A stretch of DNA of 10,179 nucleotides from Monoraphidium neglectum (GCF_000611645.1 NW_014011456.1:1-10179); one strand, 5' to 3'. Positions 1-8,300 are shown, counted from the stretch's first letter. Translations and numbers: made by a program. The notes: generated by a model from the sequence alone, not told the origin.

Positions 1-1689
1 ACGAGCTGCAGGTGTGCGCCTGGTCTGCATATCAGATGTGATGACCGGAGGCGTGAGGCTTTCTGATGCAGCCCAGCACGGCGCCTCTCGATGCAAGGCG
101 GTGAAACAGCACACGCGCTGGCAGCTCTGCGGATAGGGGACCCTGCAAACGCGTGCATGCAAAGGATGGTACCCACGATTGCAGCGCTGGCGGCCAGGGC
201 CTTCTGCGCCCCCACGCCGACGGCGGTCAGCAGCGACTGCGTCGCAAAGTTCAGGACCACCGCGCTGCAGAAGCGCTGCGGGCGGCCGCAGGGGCGGGGG
301 CGCGGGGCGCGGCGCTCTGAGGACAGCAGCCAGCGCGGGGTCAACAAGAGGGGGCGCCCGAGGACGCGCCCAGCTTGCTCAACTGTTCAAGGCAGCGCCG
401 TCGTGACGCGGCCGCTCAGCCTGCCCCGGATTCCCACAGGCAGGACCCCGTTTGCCCAACTAATCCAGTCAGCGCTGCTTGCAACCACCACCCCCAGCTT
501 TCCCTCTGCCCAGGAGGCGTGGCCGAGCTGCCCCCTGGAGCACCTGCGCCAGGCGCCACTTGAGCCACTGCCAGTAGTCGCCGGTGACGTCACCGCTGTC
601 CGGCAGAAACGATGCAGCCACCGCGCGGCGCGCGTTGGACAGGTGGTCCAGCAGCCGCGCTGCGCGTGTCATGGGGTTGTGAGTTAGCGTTGGGCCTCAG
701 CGTCGTCGGGAGCGTCGTCGGTGGGTTCACAAGGTACAGTGAGGGGGTGGGTGCGCATGAGGCGACGGCCACGCGCAAGCTCAAGCCCTCCAGCTTCGGC
801 TCCCCAGGGCGCCGAGTCAGGCGGCTGGCACGCGGCCAGCTCCTGCTTTTGGGCTCCGCGGCGGCCGCGCCGGGGGGCGCCTCCTCTGGCTGCGGGCATA
901 CGCCCGCCCCTCCCCCCTCGCGCAACACCCTGCGCCGCGCCAGGGCCGCCCGCGGGCCGCCCGCGACGCACCTGCGTGCGTGTAACCGTCCCCGAGCAGG
1001 TCAGTGTTGACCGCCTTGATGCGGGTCCCATCCCACGCATAGTGCCGCCGCTGGCCGCCTGCGGGGCGCCGTCGCGTTCATATCAGATGCCGGGGCGTCC
1101 CCACAACATATGGCGGGTCGTGAGGGTCCATGCGGCAGCAGGGGTTGGTGGTTGCTTGCCACTGCCGATTGCCATGTTAGCAACACGGGGCGAGCTCAGC
1201 CGCAAACAGGCAAACAAAGGCCAGCCGCTGCAGCGGCCCCCAAGCGTTGTATACGGACAGCCAGCGCCACGGGCGCCCCCCACACCTCTGCTGGTCGTCA
1301 CTGGCAGCAGCAGCAGGCCGTTCTAAGACGCGGCGGTGCGATGGGTGGGGCGTGCCCTCTCGTTGGCGTGCATGAGTGAGAACACACGCATGGGTGTGAT
1401 GAACATGCGGCAAGGATCCAGCCAAGAGGACGGCTGCTGCTTAGGCCAGGACTATGGTGGCAACTATGGCTGACAACAGTGTTGCACAAAAGCGTGTCAT
1501 GGGCGGGCAGTTTCAAGCCACGACATGACACCCCCTCAAACATGTCGTGCGGCCTGCGGATGCGACAACCCGGTTGCAAAGAGCAACGGCTCACATGCGC
1601 ACCTGCTTTGCAGCGGCGCCCCGGGAGATTGTCACGAGCGACGCAAATGGCAGGGCCCTCTTCCGCGGCTGCGAAAGCCTGAATTGCAT
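1..1689 (-). CDS. RUS / DUF647 (root UV-B sensitive) family protein, 5' part, runs off left edge
   Basis: Spliced gene with three internal exons I trust: 1058..972 (or 1050..972), 659..544 and 275..177. Each is bounded by GT and AG, and the phases agree: exon 1058-972 ends with one base that joins CG to make Ala, and the next junction is phase 0. The reading holds YAWDGTRIKAVNTDLLGDGY, then FLPDSGDVTGDYWQWLKWRL, then NFATQSLLTAVGVGAQKALA. This is the DUF647 pattern of FLPxG..SVTxDYxx(F/W)..W followed by ..TQ(A/S)LL.A(I/V)G(V/I)G. The family is found in plants, algae and animals (human RUSF1); plant members act in UV-B sensing in roots, auxin responses and plastids, with uncertain biochemistry. 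The last donor (176, GTGGGT) opens an intron reaching at least close to the left edge, so the conserved W-x-L-K-D segment expected next is missing. I cannot assign a RUS subfamily. The family call is firm; the first exon is tentative (separate entry). Confidence 0.85.
276..543 (-). other. Intron of the RUS gene
   Basis: The donor is CAG|GTGCTC at 543 and the acceptor CCCGCAG|CGC ends at 276. It is phase 0 and 268 nt long. Removing it joins the DYWQWLKWRLAQ segment to RFCSAVVLNFATQ, which restores the continuous DUF647 pattern. Nothing else was recognised inside. Confidence 0.8.
660..971 (-). other. Intron of the RUS gene
   Basis: The donor is CACGCAG|GTGCGT at 971 and the acceptor ACGCGCAG ends at 660. 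It is phase 1 and 312 nt long; the split codon becomes GCG (Ala). A CTAAC sequence about 30 nt before the acceptor (minus sense) is a plausible branch point. No coding signal was seen on either strand inside. Confidence 0.75.
1519..1549. repeat. 9-bp perfect inverted repeat inside the proposed first RUS intron
   Basis: CACGACATG at 1519-1527 and CATGTCGTG at 1541-1549 are perfect reverse complements separated by 13 nt. They could form a short hairpin in DNA or RNA, or be a dyad binding site. Both arms contain CATG. Confidence 0.6.
1603..1689 (-). other. Tentative first coding exon of the RUS gene, possible plastid transit peptide
   Basis: From an ATG at 1689 a 29-codon stretch ends exactly at CAG|GTGCGC (donor at 1602). 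Its product begins MQFRLSQPRKRALPF, is rich in Arg, Ser and Ala and has no acidic residue, as in a chloroplast transit peptide. It is phase 0 and would join the acceptor at 1051 (CCAG). A second ATG at 1697, in another frame (MRHAIQAF...), uses the same donor in phase 1 and would join the more canonical acceptor at 1059 (CCCGCAG). Both reach the same downstream frame, so the sequence alone does not decide. The implied intron of about 545 nt is the longest closed one here and could hide another small exon. Confidence 0.35.
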
Positions 1690-2174
1690 GGCGCATGGCT
1701 GCTGCGGCGGCCACTGTGCGCCCGCATCGCCGCTGCGCCGCTGATGATTTTGCACGAGTGGTCCCAGGTCGGGCCCCGTAACGAAGGGCATGTCACCCAG
1801 ACACGTTTTGCTGCACGATGAATGCTAGGCTCAACAAAAAGGACTGCGTGAGATCCCGCCTTCGTGGACTTGTGATCGCGTGCCCGCTTACTGTTCACCG
1901 TGTTGTTGCTGACAACTTGTGTTGTCGGAAGCTGACATCGGCTTCTGACGAGCGTGTCAGTCAAACGCGACATATCCACGGCAGCTGGTCAGCAGCAGCA
2001 GCTTCAGTCCAGCTGCTGCCAGTGCTTGTGCCGACCTAAAACCTCCGCAGTGTGCAGCCAGTGATACAGCTGATCAAGTGAATTACCTGACGCATGTTGG
2101 CACGACATGAGAGCAAGCAGCTGCGCAGGAAGGCGCGCGAGCGACTGCAGTGAGCAATAAGGAGCCACTGAAGG
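1690..2174. other. Intergenic: MED7 3' flank and RUS 5' flank
   Basis: No gene is supported here. The stretch must hold the MED7 3' UTR and the RUS promoter. No TGTAA poly(A) element for a minus-strand transcript is present, so MED7 must use a variant signal or end further left. Two small adjacent hairpins are visible: GACAAC/GTTGTC at 1911-1926 with a 4-nt loop, and GAAGC/GCTTC at 1928-1945 with an 8-nt loop. CAG/CTG-rich words occur near 1985-2025. Confidence 0.5.
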
Positions 2175-3316
2175 CTATGAGGTGTCCATCGCCGACGCGC
2201 CACGGCCCTCGCCGCCCTCCACCGTCGCACCCGCGGCCCCGGGCCGCGGCGCGGACTCCGCCGCGTCGTCGCCCGCCGCCGCCAACCGCGCGACGGTGGC
2301 GCCAAGCTGCTCCCGTATCCGCGCTACCTCGGTCCGCAGGCCGGCGAGCGCCTCCCGCTTTCTGGCGATCTGGGTCTTGAGCATATGCTCCAGCGTGTGC
2401 CGCGCCTGCAGCCAGGCACCGCCCGCACCAACACAAAGCGCGCGTTATCGGAGGTCGTGGGGCATCGGACGAGAGCGTACACACCATGCATGAGGCAGGA
2501 CCTGGGGCCGCTCCGGCCGCAGCCCTCAAGCCTGTCCTGCTATGCACCTCTTCCCTGCATCGGGCAGCGCGTGCCGTTGCCTCCCAAGAGACCCAAAGAG
2601 CACGCCCGATCGCGACCAGCTGTTTGCGGACGCGCCGTTTCTGAGCCCACCTGCTGCGGCCGCAGCAGGTTGGCCAAGTGCTGCATGTTCTGCAGCGCCC
2701 CGATGACGCGCGTGAGCGTCTCTGCGTAAGCGGTGGGCTGCTCCACCAGCACCGACAGCAGCTCTAGGAAGAGGCAGAGCAGTAGGCGGTTCAGCTGCAG
2801 CAGCTCCTGCTTGGCGTCTGGGCGGGCGCGGGGGTGCGCGAGCGCGCGCGCCTTGAGGTATGTGGTTGACTGTGCCTTCAACCTGAAGTTCTCAAAACCA
2901 CCGGCTTGCACGCATAGGTTCCGGGTCACGCACGCGCGAATGACGAGGGGGTTGGCAGCCACATGAGCTGCGCGGGCGGCGCACCTATGGTGCCGTCCGG
3001 GCGCGGCCTGAAGAGCGCCCCCACCTCCAGCGGCGGCGCGAGCGGCTCTCTCTGCGGGGCAGCGGCGAGGAGCCCGCCTCAGGCGCCAAGGCCTGGCTGC
3101 AAAGCCTGAGGGCGCATCGCGGCGAGCGTGCCACAGATTCAGCGGTGCAACGGCAGCGTTGACGCGGCGCACCAGGTTGAATGGCGCCCCAAAGAGGGTG
3201 AACTCTTCCACCACTGGCGGCGGCGGGGGCGGCCCCGCCTGCGCGCCGTCCCGGTACAGCCGGTAGTAGTGGGGCGGCTCCGGGTACTGGCTGACGGCGG
3301 CGACTTCACCTGCCAT
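2175..3316 (-). CDS. MED7: Mediator complex subunit 7 (MED7), complete, four exons
   Basis: MED7 is a middle-module subunit of Mediator, which links transcription factors to RNA polymerase II in the nucleus; it pairs with MED21 through long helices. Exons are 3316-3173, 3051-2985, 2817-2651 and 2405-2175. Junction phases are 0, 1 and 0 and all close, giving 202 residues and a TAG stop. Residues 12-34 (PEPPHYYRLYRDG then a run of prolines) and LFG at 41-43 match the conserved MED7 N-terminus, which is Pro-rich, has a YYxLY core and is followed by a (L/M)FG. Residues 71-81 (DAKQELLQLNR) correspond to the (Y/H)KKELRxLN motif. LRPQQ|ARHTLEHML across the last junction matches the RPHQAR(E/A)TL signature. 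Residues 136-170 look like a coiled coil. The last 35 or so residues are a disordered Ala/Gly/Glu tail. The length is close to plant MED7. The start is the only ATG that gives the family N-terminus. Subunit identity is firm. Confidence 0.95.
2406..2650 (-). other. MED7 intron 3
   Basis: The donor is CAGCAG|GTGGGC at 2650 and the acceptor GGCTGCAG ends at 2406. It is phase 0 and 245 nt long. It splits the MED7 signature between LRPQQ and ARHTLEH. Confidence 0.85.
2818..2984 (-). other. MED7 intron 2
   Basis: The donor is ATAG|GTGCGC at 2984 and the acceptor CCGCCCAG ends at 2818. It is phase 1 and 167 nt long; the split codon becomes GAC (Asp), the first residue of DAKQELL. Confidence 0.85.
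3052..3172 (-). other. MED7 intron 1
   Basis: The donor is CTG|GTGCGC at 3172 and the acceptor GCCCCGCAG ends at 3052. It is phase 0 and 121 nt long. The following exon is only 67 nt, coding REPLAPPLEVGALF and RPRPDGTI. The next AGs (CAGAG, CAGAGAG) are possible alternative acceptors but would shift the frame. Confidence 0.8.
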
Positions 3317-3500
3317 GCCGCCGCGCCGCCAGCGCAGCGCGCTGGGCGTGCTGCTGCAGCGTCAGCCGAAGGCAGCCGTAAGGATCATGAAAGCAAAGCT
3401 TGAAATCAGACGATAAATAAACAGCTGAGCAAAGATAATTTTGTATCAAGAAAGTGCCGTCGGAGTGATCACAAGCGTCTCTTGCGAGAGAATACACGGA
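3317..3500 (-). promoter_or_regulatory. Probable MED7 promoter / 5' UTR region
   Basis: This is the stretch immediately upstream of the MED7 ATG and is clearly AT-richer than the genes. On the minus strand TTTATTTATC (3421-3412), about 100 nt before the ATG, is the best TATA-like element, with another AT-rich run at 3432-3448. Two GATC sites lie in the region. The transcription start cannot be placed from sequence. Confidence 0.35.
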
Positions 3501-4780
3501 ACTTCAAAAGGATTGTATTCTGCATAAGGTGTTACGAGAAAGGGCAGGATGACTGAGGAACAGCACAGGTGCGGTTGATTGTACGATAAGGGCTGCTGCT
3601 GCATCAGTTTCCTCATGGTTGCTATGTGCCGGGTGCTCGGCTGACAGGGGTGGAAGCAGTGGAGTCGATGGAGTTACAACAAAAGACCATTTGCAATGCG
3701 CCCGAATTGACAGATGCGATTGCGGGCGCAGCGCCGTGGCGGCGCCAAAGTCAAAGGCCTTGGACCACAAAGCGACAGACGCAAGAAGCCGCAAGAAAAA
3801 AAAGCCCAACCGTTGTCGGGGACTTCGCGGCCGGAAAGCGCTACAGGCACGTGCGTGATTAGATGGACGAGGCGCGTGTCGGCCGGGCGGCGGCGCCACA
3901 TGGCTGGTTGGCACCGCGCCGCCGCCGGCGACGGGTGTGCGCCGCGCGGCGGATGGCCGCAAAGGGGGATGGCGGGAGGGGGCGCTCAGCGCCCGCCTTT
4001 CGCAGCGGGCGTCCCCGCCCCGGTGCATCCTGGTGTGGCGTACGGTGAAAACTGGAATGGGGGCCGGGCTACTGATACAGTGATGCTGTCGATGTGGCAA
4101 GTGCGGCAAGGCTGTGAGCAAGGCAGCGAGTCACCATCCCCCCCGGGGAACTCTCGCACACACACGCTGCCCCATCTTGGCTTTGCTTGCCGCAAGCCCC
4201 ACACCGCCGTGCCGCAGCTGCCCCTGCCCGCGTGCACGCAGCGGGGACGGGTTGCTACTGCGCACAGAGCAGGCCCGCGCCTGCCCATGCGAGCTGGCGC
4301 GGGCGGCGGCGCTGCCGTGTGTGGTGGCGGCTGTGTGCTGGCTGCAGGCGTTGGCGCGTCGTGCACGGTGGCTATGGCCGCGCCGCCGTGAGGCAGAGCA
4401 GATACCGAGATGGTTCCGGCGCAATTGACCCCAAGAACGACACCATGCCAAACAGGCACACAAGCGCAGCGGCTCACGCGCCGCGGGACTGTTCCGGCGC
4501 CACACCAGTGCGCTTGCGGCGCCGTGCCCGCCGGGGTCAGTGGAAAGCGTTCGGCATTAGAGAATCCTCTCAACACTAGGCGGCAATGAAAGATGGTAGC
4601 GTGAGCGGGCGTTGAGCCCAAGAAAGTCTATGAAGCGTGGCCGGCGAGGCGGCGGCTCCCCTCTCAATCCGGCGAGGAGCCACCCCTGCCGCACCCGCGC
4701 GTCCACCCGAAGCGAGTGGGCGCATCCTGCGTTCGCGCGCTCGACCTCTCCTGTCACACCGTCTCTGGCGGCTGGGTGCG
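3501..4780. other. Non-coding stretch: 3' flank of the 995-residue gene
   Basis: I find no recognisable gene. Open frames on both strands give Arg/Pro/Ala-rich proteins without conserved motifs, as expected by chance at this GC content. The right part (about 3900-4780) is very GC-rich and the left part (3501-3800) is AT-richer. If the 3' UTR of the upstream gene reaches the TGTAA at 3678-3674, it would be about 1.1 kb long, which is not unusual for algae. An A9-like run lies near 3795. A further 3' coding exon of the upstream gene cannot be excluded. Confidence 0.4.
3674..3678 (-). terminator. Possible TGTAA poly(A) signal for the 995-residue gene
   Basis: TTACA on the plus strand reads TGTAA on the minus strand, the usual chlorophyte poly(A) element. 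It is one of only three on this strand in the window and the first after the TGA at 4781. The distance of about 1.1 kb makes the link uncertain. Confidence 0.3.
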
Positions 4781-7700
4781 TCACGCATTGCATTGCCGGC
4801 CTGCGGCCGCTGGTTCGGCCACGTCGGCGGAGGCCCTGGCGTCTGGCAGGGCGGCCATCCACCCATCCAGGCCCCCAGCGCCCGGCTGCTCGAACGCGCC
4901 ATAGCCCAGGAACGCCACGGACGCCCCGCCGCCCCCGCCGCCGCCCGCCTGCCGCCGCTGCCGCTTGGCGGCTGACGACGGCGCGGCATGGTAGCAGCCG
5001 TCGTCGCCTGGCGTCGTCCCCTGCTGCGCTTGCTTCCCGAGGGGGCTGCGCTTGGGCGCGAAGCTCGTGCCTCCCAGTGCTGCGAGCGCGCCTGCAGCGA
5101 CAGCCTGCTCTGGCAGCTCCAGGTCTGACATGCAGTCCATGTCCTCGGCCTCGTCCTCCTCCTCGCTGCCGCCGCCGCTGTCGCCCAGGGGAGTCGACGC
5201 ATACGCCGCAAACGGGCTCGATATGCGGTGTGCCGGCGGGCCCACGCCTGCAGATTGCCCGCCCGAGGGCGCGGCGGGGACGGCCGCCGCGCCGCAGGCC
5301 GCGGCAGGCGGCTCGGCGCCGAGGGAGCTGCACACGGGCGATCCCGGCGCGCTCACTGCGGCGGCCCCGCCCGTGCCCGCGCCCGCCGCGGCCGCGGCCA
5401 CGGCGGCGGCGGCGGCCGCGATGACGCTCGCGCTGCTGGGTCTGTCTGCGAGCCGCGCTGACAAGGCCGCCATGTTGGCTGCCAGCTCGGCTTCGGCCGC
5501 TGCCTGGGATCCAGCCTGCTGCACATAGCTGTCGAGGCCCGCGACCAAGGCCGCCGCGCCAGCACCCACCTCGCAGCCACGGCCGCGGCTGCGGCCGTGC
5601 AGCAGCGCCGCTGCAGCCTCGGCTTCTGCCCGACCGGCGGCGCCTGGCGCCGCCACACCCCGCCCCGCCACGGCGCCGCCGGGCGCAGTTGCCACCGCGG
5701 CCGCGGCCGCTGCCGCCGCCACGGCGGCTGCCGCGTTTGCGGCGGCGCTGGTGATCTCGGCGGAGCGCTCGCGGCCCACGGCCCCTGTCAAGCTGTGCTT
5801 TAGGAGCCTGCTGATGAGCTCTCGCTGATCTGCATCCAGCGCCGGCACTTCGGCCGAACGCGCGCTGTGGCTGGCCTGCGGCCCCGGCGATGCCCTACGC
5901 ACGCGCGGCGCGGCACCAGCGGCATCTGCAGGGGGTGCTGCGTGCGCGGCAGCGGCTGCGGCGGCGGCGAGCAGGCCACCGCCGCCGCCGCCGCCGACCT
6001 TCATGAATGGAAGCGTTGTCGCCGCCTCGTACTCGTCCTCTGTCAGATCTGTCCCTTCGTCTTCCTTTGCGCCACAGGGCGGCGACGGCCCCCTGGGCAC
6101 GCTCTGCGTGACTGCGCCGCTGCCGCCGCTGCAACCGATCCAGCTGCGGGAAGGAGCGGAGGCCCCCGCCAGCGGGGCGGCGCGGGGACCGGGGCCGGCG
6201 GAGAGATCGGGCTTGAGGCATCGGCGGACCGCCGTCGTGCGCTGCACCGTGCTGACCGCGCCCACCACCACGTCGCTTGCCGGCGACGACGCGCCGCCCG
6301 AAGGGCTCGGCGCCGGCGGCGGCCTGGGGCCGATGCAGATGCGCAGCGGGCTGCGCGCGCCGCCGCCTGGCAGGGCGGGGCCTGGGGACCACGCGCCGCC
6401 GCGCATGCCTGCAGCGTCGACGCTCGCAGGCGCCTTGGCTTGCGGCGCGCGCTGCCGCGCGCGCGGGGAGCCGCTAGTCGCGGCGCTGCCGCCGCCACCG
6501 GGACGCTGGGACCGGTCCGGCGTTCGCTCGTGCCCGGCGCCGCCGCTCCTAGCCGGCTGCGCCGAGTGTGGGTGGCTTGGCGCCACGGCCTTGCCCTCTG
6601 CCGCGCCGCTCTCGTCCATCTCGAACTCTGCGCTGCTCTGCCACACGGGCCGCTTCCGCACCCGCCGCCCGCGGCCGCCAGTATCCGTCTCGCTGTCGGC
6701 CGTGCCCTGGCTGCCGCCCGGCCACTGCGCCTGCTTGCTGGGCTGCCCGTCCTGCTGCTGCTGCTGCACATGCGCCGCCGCCGGGCACCCAAGCCGTGCC
6801 TTGCGGCCGGGGCGCGCGGGCGCCGCGAGGGGGCGCAGGAGCGGCGAGCTGTTCACGCTGGGAGGCTCTGAGCCCATCTCGTGGTTGGTCACTTCTTCCT
6901 CCTCCTCCTCATAATCCTCTTTCCGCCGCTGCTGCCGCTGCCGCTGCTGCTGCTGCGGCCGCCGCGACTCGCGCCCGCTGGCCGCCGGCTGCGCAGCGCC
7001 GCCGCTGCGGCCGGCGCGGCGCTCGGCGCCGCCGCCCTCGCTGGCGGCGGTCGCGCGGTGCAGGCGCGACGCGTGGGCGTGCTGGTGAGCGGGCGCTGCG
7101 CTGTGGGTGGACCGCTTGTGGCGCTGCCTGCGGTCGCCGAGCTGCCTGTGGGGTTGTGGGGTGGGGTACGTTGGCGCGCGACGCTTTGGCAGGGTCGTGC
7201 GTTCTGTGGTAGTATACCACTATAGTCGGACCGTGGACTGTGGACAATCTTTGGCGGCGTCGGATGAATGGGGCTGCTCTTCTCAAGGTTTACAAGCTTT
7301 GCCAATCAATCAGACATGCCCCACCTCCCCACCCCGGCTCGCCTGTACAGCAGCTGAGTCGCCACATCGTGCGCCAGAGCGTCGCCCATCAATGGGTCCG
7401 GCGCCTGCTGCCGCTCTGCATCCCCCTCCGACTCGTCCGCCGCGCCGCTCGCCATCCGCGCGTCGGCCTCGCCCGTCGGCGCTGCGGCGAGGTCGTCGTG
7501 CGCGGCTGGCGGGCCCTCGAAACACGCGCCCGGCTGGCAGTCAATGAGGTTGTCAGGCGCCGTGCGGCGCAGGGCCCGCTGCTGCAAGCTGCTCGGCTCT
7601 TTGACGGGCATCTGGGCTGCCTCCCAGAGCAGCAGGCCCTGGGGCGGGTGCTGTCCGTCGGCCGCGTCCGCGGATGAACAGCGCGCGCCATGCTCGGCCG

Positions 7701-7947
7701 GCGCAATGGCCGATGGCTCCGCGCTGCCCCAGGCTGCCAAGTCGCCGCCTGCGCTCTGGAGTGTCGCCGCCATCGCTGCAGTGGGCGCGTGGCGTACACT
7801 GCGGCGCACCACGCTCGGCGTGCCGACTGGTAAGCTGTGGTCAGCCCCACCCAGCACCGCCAGGGCGCTCACTTCCGCCGCCGCCAACGCCATGAGCTTT
7901 TCAGGTTCAAAGTCGCACGGGCCTGAGTGGCCATGAAAGTCACACAT
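4781..7947 (-). CDS. Unrecognised 995-residue low-complexity protein, possibly nuclear
   Basis: Model: exon 1 7947-7325, intron 7324-7146, exon 2 7145-4781 (TGA). The splice is phase 2 (AG|G, Arg208). Exon 1 starts MCDFHGHSGPCDFEPEKL, an imperfect CDF...CDF repeat. I do not recognise the family. Visible features in order: a basic GDRRQRHKRS stretch (about 211-220), a Gln/Arg tract and KEDYEEEEEE (283-292), a QQQQQ run (335-339), GRRVRKRPVW (367-376), SP/TP sites fitting the CDK consensus (TPDR 416-419, SPLR 473-476), an acidic LTEDEYEAATTLPFMKV (575-591) followed by Gly and Ala runs, a helical DADQRELISRLLKHSLTG (645-662), Ala tracts (675-800), SEEEDEAEDMD (868-878), and KRQRR (935-939) followed by a Gly run. 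No signal peptide or membrane segment is seen. Alternating acidic and basic low-complexity regions suggest a nuclear or chromatin role, but this is inference. The 788-codon open exon is strong evidence that it is coding; hidden introns in the Ala/Gly tracts are possible. Confidence 0.65.
7146..7324 (-). other. Intron of the 995-residue gene
   Basis: The donor is GGGGAG|GTGGGG at 7324 and the acceptor CCCCACAG ends at 7146. It is 179 nt, phase 2. It is required because exon 1's frame meets TGA at 7306 and exon 2's frame is closed upstream by a TAG near 7220. The interior is AT-richer and holds a perfect hairpin GTGGTA-gta-TACCAC at 7206-7220 and an ACTATAGT palindrome beside it. Another acceptor (CCGCAG, about 15 nt further in) is in the same frame and would be a minor variant. 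Confidence 0.6.
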
Positions 7948-8300
7948 AATCCACCTATGATCGAATCACTGACTCGTTGGCGCCTGCAATCACAGCGTTT
8001 TTGGAGTGGTCAACCGATCTGCGATGGCAGCTCAAACGGTCTGGTGCCTGACTGAACCTGGCAACCAAAGATTAGTGAAGTAATCGATCTATCAAGTTTG
8101 CCCGAGTGGTGTGTGCTGCTTGAGTCAGATCACGCACCTTTTGTGTGTGAGCTAGAGCAACCGCGCGAGCGCTCCACGAGAGCAAGGGGTGATCATAGGA
8201 GATCAAATAGGAGATCTGTGCGCAATAGGTGCGTGTCGCCTCCCAGAGCGAGCATGCCAGGGAGACGACCAGCGCAGGATCAGGCGGATCGAACCAAAAG
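7948..8300 (-). promoter_or_regulatory. Probable promoter / 5' UTR of the 995-residue gene, GATC-rich
   Basis: This AT-richer stretch lies directly upstream of the ATG at 7947. It holds nine GATC sites (7959, 8016, 8086, 8128, 8191, 8201, 8213, 8278, 8287), against about one per 600 nt in the rest of the window. Two copies of ATAGGAGATC start 12 nt apart at 8195 and 8207. No clear TATA box can be chosen. Confidence 0.4.
8195..8216. repeat. Tandem pair of ATAGGAGATC
   Basis: The 10-mer ATAGGAGATC occurs at 8195-8204 and 8207-8216 with period 12. It sits in the upstream region of the 995-residue gene, where such a pair could be a factor-binding site. Confidence 0.5.

Noticed and set aside
684..1326. 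Plus and minus open frames of 118-201 codons overlapping the RUS exons
   Set aside because: They are in other frames or on the opposite strand from the DUF647 motifs and carry only Arg/Pro/Ala-rich sequence.
1177..1425. Minus-strand frame containing WRWLSVYNAWGPLQRLAF as a possible extra RUS exon
   Set aside because: It does not match the DUF647 N-terminal region, and I could not close the splice phases on both sides with good sites. It remains possible but unsupported.
3504..4391. Overlapping open frames on both strands (205 codons minus, 225 codons plus)
   Set aside because: No conserved motif and compositions expected by chance at this GC content; no splice-consistent model reaches a known family.
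5900..6000. GCC/GCG triplet tracts as a microsatellite or mobile element
   Set aside because: They are in frame and encode the Ala and Gly tracts of the 995-residue protein, so they are explained by coding.
5867..6914. Two long plus-strand open frames (334 and 303 codons) opposite the 995-residue gene
   Set aside because: They are Arg/Pro/Ala-rich with no motif and mirror the GC-rich codons of the longer minus-strand frame, which is open for 788 codons.
8280..8297. GGTTCGATCC on the minus strand resembling a tRNA B box
   Set aside because: The flanking bases cannot form the T stem and no matching acceptor, D or anticodon arms are present.
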